A stretch of 56,994 nucleotides of DNA from an uncultured Clostridia bacterium (GCA_948502395.1 CAOPES010000011.1:1-56994), one strand, 5' to 3'. Shown: positions 37,912 to 46,374, counted from the first letter of the stretch. The notes: generated from the sequence alone by a model not told the origin. Made by a program: numbers and translations.

Positions 37912-38775
37912 ATGAACTTTAAAGAATATGGAGATAATAATAAAGATACAATAATGTTATTACATGGTGGTGGTCTTTCTTGGTGGAATTATAGAGAAGA
38001 AGCAGAAAAATTACAAGAAAGTTATCATATTGTTATTCCAATATTAGATGGACATTCAGATAGTGATAGAAGTTTTACAAGCATAGAAGATAATGCACAA
38101 GAAATTATAGATTATATAACTAATAATTATAATGGTCATATTCGCTTAATGGGAGGATTATCATTAGGAGGACAGATTCTTTTAGAAATTTTATCAAGGA
38201 AAAATGATATTTGTGATTGTGCTATTATTGAGAGTGCATTAGCAATTCCTATGAAAGCAACATATAAAATGATTAGACCAGCTTTTTCTATGAGTTATGG
38301 GCTAATATCAAAGAAATGGTTTTCACAAATGCAATTTAAGTCTTTAAAAATAAGAGAAGATTTATTTAGTGAATATTATAGAGATACTTGTAAAATTAGT
38401 AAGGAAGATATGATTGCTTTTATGGAAGCAAACTCAAAATATGAAATTAAAGATTCTTTATCAAGCACAAAATCGAAAGTTTTAGTAGTTGTAGGAGATA
38501 AAGAAAGACCAATAATGAAAAAATCAGCAAGTATAATTCATAAAAAGATAAATGGAAGCAGAATTGAAGTGTTACCTAATTATTATCATGGAGATTTTAG
38601 CATAAATAATCCACAACAATATGTTATGGCAATTAACGAGCTTATTGCTAATAGAAATAGAAATAGAAACTTGAAAAGCAAATCATTTGATAATACTAAA
38701 ACAAAATCTGAAAATGAACAAAGACAATTAGAAGAAAGAAATAGAACAAATACCAAGTTTTTAGATGAAAGATAA
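37912..38775 (+). CDS. Alpha/beta hydrolase
   Basis: 287 residues, ATG with SD GGGGGAA. LLHGGGLSWWNY is the oxyanion-hole strand, GGLSLGGQ the nucleophile elbow (Ser), VLVVVGDKERP the acid strand and NYYHGDF the catalytic His. Typical of small serine alpha/beta hydrolases. The Asn/Arg/Lys-rich last 40 residues look like an added tail. Substrate unknown. It is a cargo gene before the duplicated cassette. Confidence 0.78.
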   Translation: MNFKEYGDNNKDTIMLLHGGGLSWWNYREEAEKLQESYHIVIPILDGHSDSDRSFTSIEDNAQEIIDYITNNYNGHIRLMGGLSLGGQILLEILSRKNDICDCAIIESALAIPMKATYKMIRPAFSMSYGLISKKWFSQMQFKSLKIREDLFSEYYRDTCKISKEDMIAFMEANSKYEIKDSLSSTKSKVLVVVGDKERPIMKKSASIIHKKINGSRIEVLPNYYHGDFSINNPQQYVMAINELIANRNRNRNLKSKSFDNTKTKSENEQRQLEERNRTNTKFLDER

Positions 38776-39211
38776 ATTACAATTTATGAAGGAGAAATAA
38801 AATGAGATTAAGAGCAATAAATATATATTCTGCTTTTTTGGGAGATTTAGAAAAAACAAAGGAACGAACAGCATTGATACGAAAAGAATCAGATTTTTTA
38901 TATCTTGAATATTACAATGTGGTTAGATTTTGTAATAACGAATTTATAAAACAATTAAATGTCAGTTGTGATGAAAATGCAAAAGAGATTGAAGTAAGGG
39001 AGCGAAATTCCGATGGTTATTCAGTAATTACAATGCCTTTTGATTTTTCTTCATATCAAACTTTATCACTAGAAGAAAAAAATGCTTTCTGGGTAGAAGA
39101 AATTATAAAGGTATTTAATTTTGTATTGCCTCTAATGAAATGTGAATCAGATAAAAAAATAATTGATTTTATAGATTATCTAAAAGAAAAATATATCAAA
39201 AGATAAATTAC
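38772..39211 (+). repeat. 440-bp duplication, copy 2 (identical to 20736-21175)
   Basis: Same length, same internal gene and same flanking AAATTAC motifs as copy 1. The first base differing on each side lies just outside the motifs. Confidence 0.9.
38802..39206 (+). CDS. Hypothetical cassette protein (134 aa), copy 2
   Basis: Protein identical to the one at 20766, with the same SD and start. No differences seen at the DNA level. Because both copies are intact and identical, the duplication is recent or kept by gene conversion. Function unknown; the cassette setting suggests an immunity- or defence-type role. Confidence 0.7.
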   Translation: MRLRAINIYSAFLGDLEKTKERTALIRKESDFLYLEYYNVVRFCNNEFIKQLNVSCDENAKEIEVRERNSDGYSVITMPFDFSSYQTLSLEEKNAFWVEEIIKVFNFVLPLMKCESDKKIIDFIDYLKEKYIKR

Positions 39212-39233
39212 AATATATAGAAAGGACTTTATT

Positions 39234-39533
39234 ATGGGAACATCAAAAGATTATAAAGATTTTATATTAGAGCAATTAGACTTATTAGATGATATAAATT
39301 GTAGAGCAATGATGGGAGAATATTTATTGTATTATAGCAATGTCTTATTCGGTGGAATATATGATAATAGGCTACTTGTAAAGATAGTTGATAGCAATAA
39401 AAAATATAATATGCAAGAACAAATACCCTATGAAAGTGCTAAACCTATGTATTTAATTGATGATATAGATAATAAAGAAAAACTAAAAGAAATAGTAGTT
39501 GAAACTTGCAAAGATTTGCAAAGTAAAAAGTAA
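39234..39533 (+). CDS. TfoX/Sxy N-terminal domain protein
   Basis: 99 residues, ATG with SD AAAGGA. The pattern SKDYKDFILEQL..., CRAMMGEYLLYYSNVLFGGIYDNRLLVK and MYLIDDIDNKEKLKEIV matches the TfoX N-terminal domain found alone in many Firmicutes. In proteobacteria TfoX regulates competence; stand-alone copies have unknown function. Confidence 0.8.
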   Translation: MGTSKDYKDFILEQLDLLDDINCRAMMGEYLLYYSNVLFGGIYDNRLLVKIVDSNKKYNMQEQIPYESAKPMYLIDDIDNKEKLKEIVVETCKDLQSKK

Positions 39534-39573
39534 CAAGAAATTACAATTTGTAAAGATGATTAGGAGATATAAT

Positions 39574-40311
39574 ATGGGAAACAAAGAAGATTGGGAAGAA
39601 TTAGAAAAGTGGGAAGAAAGTAGGAAACAAGAACAAAAGGAAAAATTTAGATTAGACTTTTCTGAAATACAGAAAGATAAAGAACACAAGGGTGTAAATA
39701 CTGTGGTAAAAGGAATGAAAATAGCAGGAAAAACAATTAAAATCGGAGGTATTATTACTGCTATAATAGTTATTGCAATTGTTATTTTGATTTTTGACCT
39801 TATTATTTCTAACATTAATTCAAAAACAAATGTAAATCCAGAAAAGACAATAGAAAGTATGTATAATACAAAGATTGATTTAGTAAATAAAGATATAGAT
39901 GAAAAAGAAAATGGCAGATATACTTTTAAAATGTCAGATAATAATGAAATTCAATTTACAGCGATAAGAAGATTTGGAAATTTAAGTGAAGATTATATGG
40001 ATAATTGTCATAAATATTATTTTGATAAATGGGAAAATGAATCCAAAAGCAATTTTGTAGTAAATGAAAATAGAACAGGTGATATTTTGGAATATGATAC
40101 ATATATCAAAATAAATACTTATGAGGATTTAGATAAGGCAATGAAAAATATAAATGATTTTGTAAGTTACTGTGGAAAAAATTTTTCTGCTAGTTGGAGA
40201 ATTTATCTAAAAAAAGGAGATTATATAATTTATCCTTATCAACAAGAAGGAATAACTAAAGAAGAGGCTAGTAAGAATGCCAAAGAGATATTTAAAAATA
40301 TTGTAAAATGA
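39574..40311 (+). CDS. Single-pass membrane protein of unknown function
   Basis: 245 residues, ATG with SD TAGGAGA. An acidic, Glu/Lys-rich cytosolic start (1-50), one membrane helix (IGGIITAIIVIAIVILIFDLII) and an extracytoplasmic alpha/beta domain (YTFKMSDNNEIQFTAIRRFG...). Resembles the many single-pass cargo proteins in this block. No named family recognised. Confidence 0.6.
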   Translation: MGNKEDWEELEKWEESRKQEQKEKFRLDFSEIQKDKEHKGVNTVVKGMKIAGKTIKIGGIITAIIVIAIVILIFDLIISNINSKTNVNPEKTIESMYNTKIDLVNKDIDEKENGRYTFKMSDNNEIQFTAIRRFGNLSEDYMDNCHKYYFDKWENESKSNFVVNENRTGDILEYDTYIKINTYEDLDKAMKNINDFVSYCGKNFSASWRIYLKKGDYIIYPYQQEGITKEEASKNAKEIFKNIVK

Positions 40312-40316
40312 ATAAA

Positions 40317-40346
40317 TTTGCTAAAAATAAGCAAATATGTTATAAT
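40317..40346 (+). promoter_or_regulatory. Promoter of the riboswitch transcript, overlapping a hairpin
   Basis: Extended -10 TGT-TATAAT (40341-40346) with TTTGCT 18 nt upstream. The ATTTGCT / AAGCAAAT hairpin here probably also terminates the previous gene. Confidence 0.6.
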
Positions 40347-40364
40347 ATAGTTAGATTATTGTAA

Positions 40365-40441
40365 AAAAGCAAAATAAACGAAAGTTTATGACGCAAAGCC
40401 ATAGGTCTAAAAGCAGTAATGCTTATGATTGCTAGGTTGCA
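40365..40441 (+). promoter_or_regulatory. Cyclic di-GMP-I (GEMM) riboswitch
   Basis: AGCAAAATAAAC, GAAA tetraloop, GTTTAT, then the signature GACGCAAAGCC, GGTCTAA and, after a second hairpin (AGCAG...TGCTT), AGGTTGC. This is the full order of the c-di-GMP-I aptamer with the tetraloop hairpin directly before GACGC. The SD GGAGG follows 11 nt after the aptamer, so control could be at translation. It regulates the gene at 40462. Confidence 0.9.
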
Positions 40442-40461
40442 CTAAAGAGGAGGTAATATAT

Positions 40462-41130
40462 ATGGAAAAGAAAAAAATAATAAAAAATGTATTAAAAATA
40501 GCCTTAATAGTGATTGCTATTTTGCTTGTAATTCTTATTATTCATACAATTAGAAATTATGTAATTGTTACAGATTTGCAAAATAAGATTGCAGAATACA
40601 ATGGTAGCACAAATTATCATATAAAATCAGTTGCAACTGAAAATAATGGAACTATTGTAAAAATGGACTATTATAAAAAAGATGGTAAGCAAGTTGTTTT
40701 TATGGAACGAAATGTAAATAATGAAATAACAAAAATATCAATGTATAATAATGGAGAAAGAACAGATACTTTTACAGAAACAAAAGATTCAAAAATTGCA
40801 CAACTCAATAGTGGAACAATAATGTCTGTTGGTATTTATAATCATTTAGAAAGTGATAGTAAGTGGCAAACAATTCTAGGATGCATAAATGCAAAAATAA
40901 AATCAGTTGATTATAATGGAAAAGAATGCTATATTGTAAAAGAATTTATGTCATCAATATCTTTAACTTCTGAAGGTGCAGAAACATATATAGATAAAGA
41001 AACAGGACTATTTGTAAAATCAACAGAAGCAGATATAGTAAATGAAAGAGAATATGAATTTAATACGGTAGATGATTCTGTCTTTACAGAACCAGATATT
41101 AGTCAATATACATTAAAAGAAAATGAGTAG
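40462..41130 (+). CDS. c-di-GMP-controlled membrane-anchored protein
   Basis: ATG chosen at 40462 (SD GAGGAGG); an upstream in-frame start (40429) would lie in the aptamer. 222 residues: one N-terminal membrane helix (IALIVIAILLVILIIHTI), then an extracytoplasmic domain with a beta-rich pattern (YHIKSVATENNGTIVKMDYYKKDGKQVVF...YIDKETGLFVKSTEADIVNE) like LolA/lipoprotein-carrier folds. Function unknown. The riboswitch ties it to the sessile/motile switch. Confidence 0.7.
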   Translation: MEKKKIIKNVLKIALIVIAILLVILIIHTIRNYVIVTDLQNKIAEYNGSTNYHIKSVATENNGTIVKMDYYKKDGKQVVFMERNVNNEITKISMYNNGERTDTFTETKDSKIAQLNSGTIMSVGIYNHLESDSKWQTILGCINAKIKSVDYNGKECYIVKEFMSSISLTSEGAETYIDKETGLFVKSTEADIVNEREYEFNTVDDSVFTEPDISQYTLKENE

Positions 41131-41139
41131 AGAAATATT

Positions 41140-41172
41140 AAGGAACAGGTATTTTATATCTGTTCCTTATTT
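41140..41172 (+). terminator. Intrinsic terminator
   Basis: AAGGAACAG / CTGTTCCTT stem with an AT-rich tail. Confidence 0.75.
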
Positions 41173-41301
41173 AACACACAAATTTTGATGGGAATAGTTA
41201 TATTGATAAGTATTCCAATTTATGATAATATAAGCATAATAAAATATAGTAATTTTTTGTTGAGGTTAATTTATAAAAGGAAAGGTAAACTGGTGGTTGT
41301 T

Positions 41302-41952
41302 ATGAAAAAATATTTAAAAGTAATTGGAGTTATTTTAGGAGTTATAATTATTTTAGGAATAATATTTTTTGCAGTAGATTATGTTAGAGTACAAAAACAA
41401 GAAAAACCTATTTTCTGCATACAAAATCCAGCAGGAATTATAAATGATGGAGGAACAATAGAATACTTTGGCTTAGGATATAAGGTAATTGATTTTCATA
41501 CATTAGCAGGATTTGATGACATTAAAATTGGTACTTGGTTTATGGATTATAATGACTTTGAAGAAGAAATGAAAAAATATGAAAAAGAATTTGAAGAAGA
41601 ATTAAATAAAAATAAGGAATATGTAATTAATTTATTTGAGTTAAAAGAAATATCAAGTATAACAATAGATACTTTAGCTCAATATGATAATGAAAAAGAG
41701 TTCAACGATGAAGAATCAATAGAAGAAATTTATGAGGTTTTTGCAGATAAAAAAACTCATATAGAAAGTGTAAATGATATTCCAGTTAACCCTGATATAT
41801 TATATTTTGTCAAATTTAAAAATGATTCTGGAAATTACAAATCAGCTTATATTTATAAAAAAGACAATCAATATTATATTGAGCAACCTTATAATGGTAT
41901 TTATCAGGTAACTGAAGATGAATATACTAGGATAGAGAAAGTTGTTAAGTAA
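41302..41952 (+). CDS. Single-pass membrane protein of unknown function
   Basis: ATG at 41302; an in-frame GTG at 41293 is also possible, since the AAAGG SD is 7 nt before it. 216 residues. One membrane helix (VIGVILGVIIILGIIFFAVDYV), then CIQNPAGIINDGGTIEYFGLGYKVIDFHTL, a motif that recurs in clostridial exported hypotheticals, and an acidic alpha/beta part. No activity inferred. The boundary motif follows at 41958. Confidence 0.6.
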   Translation: MKKYLKVIGVILGVIIILGIIFFAVDYVRVQKQEKPIFCIQNPAGIINDGGTIEYFGLGYKVIDFHTLAGFDDIKIGTWFMDYNDFEEEMKKYEKEFEEELNKNKEYVINLFELKEISSITIDTLAQYDNEKEFNDEESIEEIYEVFADKKTHIESVNDIPVNPDILYFVKFKNDSGNYKSAYIYKKDNQYYIEQPYNGIYQVTEDEYTRIEKVVK

Positions 41953-41986
41953 CATACAAATTACAATTTGAAAGTGAGATGACTGT

Positions 41987-42481
41987 ATGGGAGATATAGA
42001 AAGAATCTGCTCTAATAGAGATATTACTAAAAGATTAAGACAAGTGGTTACTGATGATACTTTATGGCAAAGAGTAAATATTTTTTGTAATCATTTAGCA
42101 AAATTCATTCATGCACCTATATCATTAAGTGATTATAAAAGGATGGAAAAATATACTAATGACAAAGAATTAGTAGAAGCAGTATATAATGCTATAAAAG
42201 ATTATTTCTATGTGGATAACACAGATGGTCATTTTGATATTATAGGACACGCTTATTGCGTAGCATTGTTATCTCAAACAAAATATAATAGAGAAAGTAC
42301 AATAAATTATCTAAATAGATGTGCAGATATTCTAATAAAGAATAATGAGCAAGGTTATGGATTAGCAATGTATAGAAATATGAAAGCATTAAGCAAAGAA
42401 TATCCTGATTTAAAGGATTTAGAAAAAAAGTTACAATGTTTTAAAGATTATGATTATTGGAAAGAAAAGAATAACAAGTAA
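41987..42481 (+). CDS. Hypothetical helical protein (164 aa)
   Basis: ATG preceded by AAAGTGAG as a weak SD. Soluble and nearly all-helical (MGDIERICSNRDITKRLRQVV..., GHAYCVALLSQTKYNRESTINYLNRCADILI), resembling a short repeat-type scaffold. No known family. Cargo gene between boundary motifs at 41958 and 42487. Confidence 0.6.
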   Translation: MGDIERICSNRDITKRLRQVVTDDTLWQRVNIFCNHLAKFIHAPISLSDYKRMEKYTNDKELVEAVYNAIKDYFYVDNTDGHFDIIGHAYCVALLSQTKYNRESTINYLNRCADILIKNNEQGYGLAMYRNMKALSKEYPDLKDLEKKLQCFKDYDYWKEKNNK

Positions 42482-42486
42482 TCGCT

Positions 42487-42567
42487 AAATTACAAGTTAT
42501 AGAGCAGATGATTAGTTGATAATATCAGTCTTTTATTATATAATGATAACATCAATTAGTAAGTTGT
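42487..42567 (+). repeat. Cassette boundary repeat with promoter, copy B
   Basis: Gap-free match to 19087-19167 (about ten differences in 81 nt). Contains AAATTACAA, the promoter and the TAGTAAGTTGT leader segment, then the SD of the DUF4241 gene. Confidence 0.75.
42516..42544 (+). promoter_or_regulatory. Promoter of the DUF4241 gene
   Basis: TTGATA, 17-nt spacer, TATAAT (42539-42544), part of the boundary repeat. Confidence 0.75.
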
Positions 42568-42581
42568 GAAGGAGATTGATT

Positions 42582-43364
42582 ATGGGATTATTTAATAAAA
42601 AGAAGAAAAATGTAAATGTAGACAAAGAGCAAAATACACAAATAGACATTAGAAAGGGATTTGAGGCTAATTTAAAATATATTTCAAGTACCGAAAAAGA
42701 TGTTGATGTTATAAGAGGACAATTTGTAAAAAGTGATACAAGATTTTATTTAACCATTGGAAAAGTTGATTGTCCAACAGGTAAAATAGTTGTTGCTGAT
42801 CCTCTTGCATATTTACCATCAAATAAATACAGTCCAGTTCTTAATATTCAAGTGCCAGTTGGAGAATATCCAGTTGAAATTTCTATTTGTAGAAGTAACG
42901 AGGTAGGAGTTCGTATGTGTACTGTTAGATTGAAAATAAAGAAAACAGTAGCAATATTATATAAGTTGGCTAATCCTACCGAAGAAAGTGCAGCATTTAT
43001 TGGAACAGACGGAGTATTAAGTGGCTTTCCAGTTGATGCAGGTATGATTTCTATTTGTGATGAACAAGTTGCAAAAGAGTATAAAGATTTTATAAATGAG
43101 TGGTATGAAGATAATCCAGACGGAAACCACTATGATGATTATTTTGCTAAACTATTTAAAGAAAGTTATGAAAAATTTCCACAATATCAAAGAAAAGGTG
43201 GAGATTTCATAGAATGGGAAAATCCTAATACAAAAAATAAGCTAGTTATGGTTGCTAGTGGATTGGGTGATGGCTTTTATCAAAGTTATTGGGGGTATGA
43301 TTCGAATAACGATATTTGTGAATTGATTGTACCATTAGTAAACCCAGATTTATTTGGATTATAA
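42582..43364 (+). CDS. DUF4241 protein
   Basis: ATG with SD GAAGGAG 7 nt upstream. 260 residues. GKIVVADPLAYL, VPVGEYPVEISICRSNEVGVRMCTVRLKI, GFPVDAGMISICDEQ and WENPNTKNKLVMVASGLGDGFYQSYWGYD match the DUF4241 pattern, a family often found among toxin-immunity gene clusters. The MGLFNKKKK start is shared with the next gene, which suggests a common ancestral 5' end or cassette start. Confidence 0.78.
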   Translation: MGLFNKKKKNVNVDKEQNTQIDIRKGFEANLKYISSTEKDVDVIRGQFVKSDTRFYLTIGKVDCPTGKIVVADPLAYLPSNKYSPVLNIQVPVGEYPVEISICRSNEVGVRMCTVRLKIKKTVAILYKLANPTEESAAFIGTDGVLSGFPVDAGMISICDEQVAKEYKDFINEWYEDNPDGNHYDDYFAKLFKESYEKFPQYQRKGGDFIEWENPNTKNKLVMVASGLGDGFYQSYWGYDSNNDICELIVPLVNPDLFGL

Positions 43365-43368
43365 TTAC

Positions 43369-43450
43369 AAATTACAATTCGTGAAGAAGATAATAAGTTG
43401 AAATTATCTGTCTTTTATTATATAATCGTAACATGAATAGTAATTTATAA
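43369..43450 (+). repeat. Cassette boundary repeat with promoter, diverged copy C
   Basis: AAATTACAATTC, TTGAAA-N17-TATAAT, then ACATGAATAGTAATTT. The spacer retains TCTTTTATTA as in copies A and B. Confidence 0.6.
43398..43426 (+). promoter_or_regulatory. Promoter of the 117-aa cassette gene
   Basis: TTGAAA, 17-nt spacer, TATAAT (43421-43426). Confidence 0.7.
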
Positions 43451-43469
43451 AAAGATTGGAGATGTAATT

Positions 43470-43823
43470 ATGGGATTATTTGATAAATTTAAGAAAAAAG
43501 AAAATAATAATTGGGAAAATGCTTATATAGGAAAGCCAAATTTTTATAATGGTAAAGATAGTAAGCCATTTGGTGCATTTGCACTAACAGAAGGCACTTT
43601 AACTTCCTTTCCTAAAAATCCGAGATTATTGTATAAAGTAAATAATACAGAGGTTGATGAATGGAAACTAATGCTTGTAAGTACAACAAATAATGGAGTT
43701 TTAGGAGATATAGATTATTATGAAGCAATAAATAGACTTATGAAATTTGTTATTGATGAAAAAGATAATAATATATTAATTAGAGGATTATCACTAGAAG
43801 AATTAAATGAAGTGTTGAAATAA
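43470..43823 (+). CDS. Hypothetical protein (117 aa), immunity-like
   Basis: ATG with SD TTGGAGA. Starts MGLFDKFKKKE, like the preceding DUF4241 protein, then a compact alpha/beta domain (FGAFALTEGTLTSFPKNPRLLYKV...EWKLMLVSTT..GDIDYYEAINRLMKF). Size and setting resemble immunity proteins; not assigned. Confidence 0.6.
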   Translation: MGLFDKFKKKENNNWENAYIGKPNFYNGKDSKPFGAFALTEGTLTSFPKNPRLLYKVNNTEVDEWKLMLVSTTNNGVLGDIDYYEAINRLMKFVIDEKDNNILIRGLSLEELNEVLK

Positions 43824-43874
43824 TTAAAAATTGCAAGTTCGTAGTATATTAAAAATAGTAAATTGGAGGAAAAT

Positions 43875-44765
43875 ATGAAAAAAAGTGAATTTAAAAAAAT
43901 GATGAAAAAAGAAAACAAAGCATTTAAGGACTACTATGTTTATGAAATAATTATTATATTGCTTACAATGATAATGGTTGTAGGAAATGTTTTTGCAACA
44001 AGCAAAAATTTAATTCTCAATAATATAACTATAATCAATTCAATTTTAATTATGATAATTGCAATTCCAATAATTCTTATAGATGTAAAAAATGATAAAG
44101 ATATAAAAGAGATGTATCAAATATACAATAAGGAAAGTAAAATACCAGAATATAAAGATAAAACAAAATCTTTAAAAATAGTATTAGTTATAAGTATAGT
44201 AGCTGCCTTAATTAGTGGTATTATTACAATAACAAATATATCTGTTAATAAAGATCCGTATATTAGTGAAATAGAAAATACATTGGAGATTACAAGTAAT
44301 AAAGGAAATATAATTAAAACACAATATGAAGATTTTGGAGGCTTTTCACTAAAGATACCAACCGAATTTAAAATAATGAGTGATGAAATGTTAAATGTAA
44401 AATATCCAAATGGAAATCCACCATCATTAGTTTATACAAATGAAAGAGGAACAATAAATGTAGCATTAGTTATGAATGATGTAGCAATGAAAAATACTCA
44501 AATAGAAGAATATATAAAAACAATGGAATCTACATATAAAAATTATTCAAAAGATGTAAAAGTAAACTTTTGGGAAATAAATAATCATAAAATTGGAGAA
44601 ATAGAATTTACAACACAGGCTTCAGATACAGAAATATATAATCATATAATAGCATTTTCAGTTGATGGTAAATTAAGATTAGTTAATTTTAATTGCACCA
44701 AAGAACTAGAAGATGAATGGAAAGAAATTAGTAAATTTATTATTGATTCTATAAAATTTGCATAA
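43875..44765 (+). CDS. Membrane protein with extracytoplasmic PsbP/DUF1795-like domain
   Basis: ATG chosen at 43875; an upstream TTG (43863) is inside the SD TTGGAGG. 296 residues: three membrane helices in the first 125 residues, then YEDFGGFSLKIPTEFKIMS and VYTNERGTINVALVMND, a pattern like the PsbP/Mog1-type domain. Function unknown; last gene of cargo block II. Confidence 0.6.
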   Translation: MKKSEFKKMMKKENKAFKDYYVYEIIIILLTMIMVVGNVFATSKNLILNNITIINSILIMIIAIPIILIDVKNDKDIKEMYQIYNKESKIPEYKDKTKSLKIVLVISIVAALISGIITITNISVNKDPYISEIENTLEITSNKGNIIKTQYEDFGGFSLKIPTEFKIMSDEMLNVKYPNGNPPSLVYTNERGTINVALVMNDVAMKNTQIEEYIKTMESTYKNYSKDVKVNFWEINNHKIGEIEFTTQASDTEIYNHIIAFSVDGKLRLVNFNCTKELEDEWKEISKFIIDSIKFA

Positions 44766-44841
44766 AACAAATTTAGAATCAGATAGTCATTATGAATATC
44801 AAGTAAAAAGACTTTATAAATAAGTTACAATTTGTATAAAT

Positions 44842-44890
44842 AAAGAGATTACTATTTCAAATTTTAGTAATCTCTTTTAATTTTTTTCTT
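44842..44890. terminator. Bidirectional terminator between cargo II and the XRE gene
   Basis: AAAGAGATTACT / AGTAATCTCTTT, a perfect 12-bp stem with T-tracts on both strands. It lies between convergent genes. Confidence 0.9.
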
Positions 44891-45161
44891 TTTTTACATA
44901 TTTAGAAAAATCTTTTAGTAGTGCATCAGAAGTTGTATCTAACATTTCTGCTATTGCACAAAGTTCATAATCAGCTACAGTTCTTTTTCCAGATTCAATA
45001 TCGTAAATAGCTTGCCTATGAATATCTAAACCAATCATAATTAGTTTATCAGATAATGCTTGTGCAGATAAATTTTGCTGTACTCTAATACGATTTATAT
45101 TTTCGCCAGTAACATTTAATCTGCCTTTTAGCCCATTATATGGATTTCTATTATTGCTCAT
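44877..45161 (-). CDS. XRE-type regulator (minus strand)
   Basis: 94 residues on the minus strand, SD AAGGAAGG. A helix-turn-helix typical of the Cro/cI family: INRIRVQQNLSAQALSDKLIMIGLDIHRQAIYDIESGKRTVADYELCAIAEML. Divergent from the gene at 45260, with about 100 bp between, so it probably controls both. Confidence 0.82.
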   Translation of the reverse strand: MSNNRNPYNGLKGRLNVTGENINRIRVQQNLSAQALSDKLIMIGLDIHRQAIYDIESGKRTVADYELCAIAEMLDTTSDALLKDFSKYVKKEKN

Positions 45162-45192
45162 AAAAAAATTCCTTCCTTTTATTGTAAGTATG

Positions 45193-45221
45193 TTGATTTT
45201 ATCATTTTTTTATGCTACAAT
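45193..45221 (+). promoter_or_regulatory. Promoter of the 45260 gene
   Basis: TTGATT, 17-nt spacer, TACAAT. It lies in the divergent region next to the XRE gene. Confidence 0.65.
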
Positions 45222-45259
45222 TTGAAAGGCACAACCTTGAAAATGAAAGGAGGAAATTT

Positions 45260-45766
45260 ATGAAGTATGACATTGTAAAGCTAGATCAAGATATTACTAA
45301 TGCAGAAAATGAACTAAATAGACTTGTTGATAATGCAACTGAATATGATAAACTATATGAACAATCAGTAGTAACAGATAAAGTAATTGCAAAATATTTA
45401 GAAGCAAAACAATATTTAGAAAATGAAAAGAAGAAAATTGTGAAAGATTATAGCGAATTATTGAACAAGCCATTTAGATTAGAAATGACAATAAAAATAA
45501 AGGAAGAAGTGAGGAAATCTTTTCCTAATGCTCAAGAGGAAGAATTAAATCATTTTTCAAATAATGTTTATGTATATGCAACATTGAGAGCTTGTAATAT
45601 TGATGAGCAAGAAATAGTTGAACAACTATTATACTTAAACAATAGATACTTTGACGAAATGCAAGAAGATGGGGTAGTAAAAAATACTCAAATTACTAAT
45701 GCTAACCTTGAATATTTACAAAAATTAAATGATAAGTATATGAAATTGATAAAACAAAAAATGTAA
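45260..45766 (+). CDS. Hypothetical protein with Spo0E-like N-terminus
   Basis: ATG with SD AAAGGAGG. 168 residues. The first 60 form two helices (KLDQDITNAENELNRLVDNAT and YEQSVVTDKVIAKYLEAK) with an SxxxD element like the SQELD of Spo0E aspartyl phosphatases. A helical second domain follows. If correct it might dephosphorylate a Spo0A-like partner; one is encoded at 49964. Weak assignment. Confidence 0.5.
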   Translation: MKYDIVKLDQDITNAENELNRLVDNATEYDKLYEQSVVTDKVIAKYLEAKQYLENEKKKIVKDYSELLNKPFRLEMTIKIKEEVRKSFPNAQEEELNHFSNNVYVYATLRACNIDEQEIVEQLLYLNNRYFDEMQEDGVVKNTQITNANLEYLQKLNDKYMKLIKQKM

Positions 45767-45918
45767 ACTCAAAGCGATTTAAAATCGTATTTTTATTTGC
45801 TTATAAAATGACTAATAATAATAATATAAATTATTATTGGTTTCTAATATTATTTTGCCTAAAATGAGATAATACTAACAGAAATTATAAAAATTATTGT
45901 TGGTATGGGGGCGAAATA

Positions 45919-46296
45919 ATGAGCAGAACAGATAAAAAGGAATATACAGACTGGAAGGGCTTTGGAGAAAGAACAAAAAATGCGAGGGAAAGTATAGGAT
46001 TAACAAGAGAAAAAGCATCTGAAATGATAGATAGAACTGAAAATTATCTTTTGAGTTTAGAAAAAGGCGACAAGAGTTGTAGCATACATACATTGCATCA
46101 AATATGTTCAAAATTAAAAGAATCTTCTGATTATTTATTATATGGAGAAAGAATGAGTAATAATAAAGAATACACCAATAAAGAAATATTGAAAAATATC
46201 ATTGATAAGTGTGATGAAGAAGAATTAGAAATCTTAAAAGATATTGTTGTTGCTACATTTCCTAATTTGAATAAAATAAAGGAAAAAAGAAATTAG
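45919..46296 (+). CDS. XRE-type regulator (plus strand)
   Basis: 125 residues, ATG with a weak G-rich SD. FGERTKNARESIGLTREKASEMIDRTENYLLSLEKGDKSCSIHTLHQICSKL is a Cro/cI helix-turn-helix; the C-terminal acidic helix may mediate dimerisation. It lies just upstream of the type III toxin-antitoxin locus and may regulate excision or the tail genes. Confidence 0.8.
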   Translation: MSRTDKKEYTDWKGFGERTKNARESIGLTREKASEMIDRTENYLLSLEKGDKSCSIHTLHQICSKLKESSDYLLYGERMSNNKEYTNKEILKNIIDKCDEEELEILKDIVVATFPNLNKIKEKRN

Positions 46297-46309
46297 TGTA
46301 AAAATTTGT

Positions 46310-46338
46310 TTGACAATGTTATAAAAATAGTGTATAAT
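46310..46338 (+). promoter_or_regulatory. Strong promoter of the ToxI antitoxin RNA
   Basis: Consensus TTGACA (46310-46315), 17-nt spacer and TATAAT (46333-46338), about 40 nt before the first repeat. Confidence 0.85.
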
Positions 46339-46374
46339 GAATATACTAAAAGAGTAATCGTATGATTACTAATC

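Noticed and set aside
45193..45235. CTACAATTTGAAAGG at 45215 as a further cassette boundary
   Set aside because: The ACAAT is the -10 of a good promoter (TTGATT-N17-TACAAT) and there is no preceding cargo stop, so the match is probably chance.
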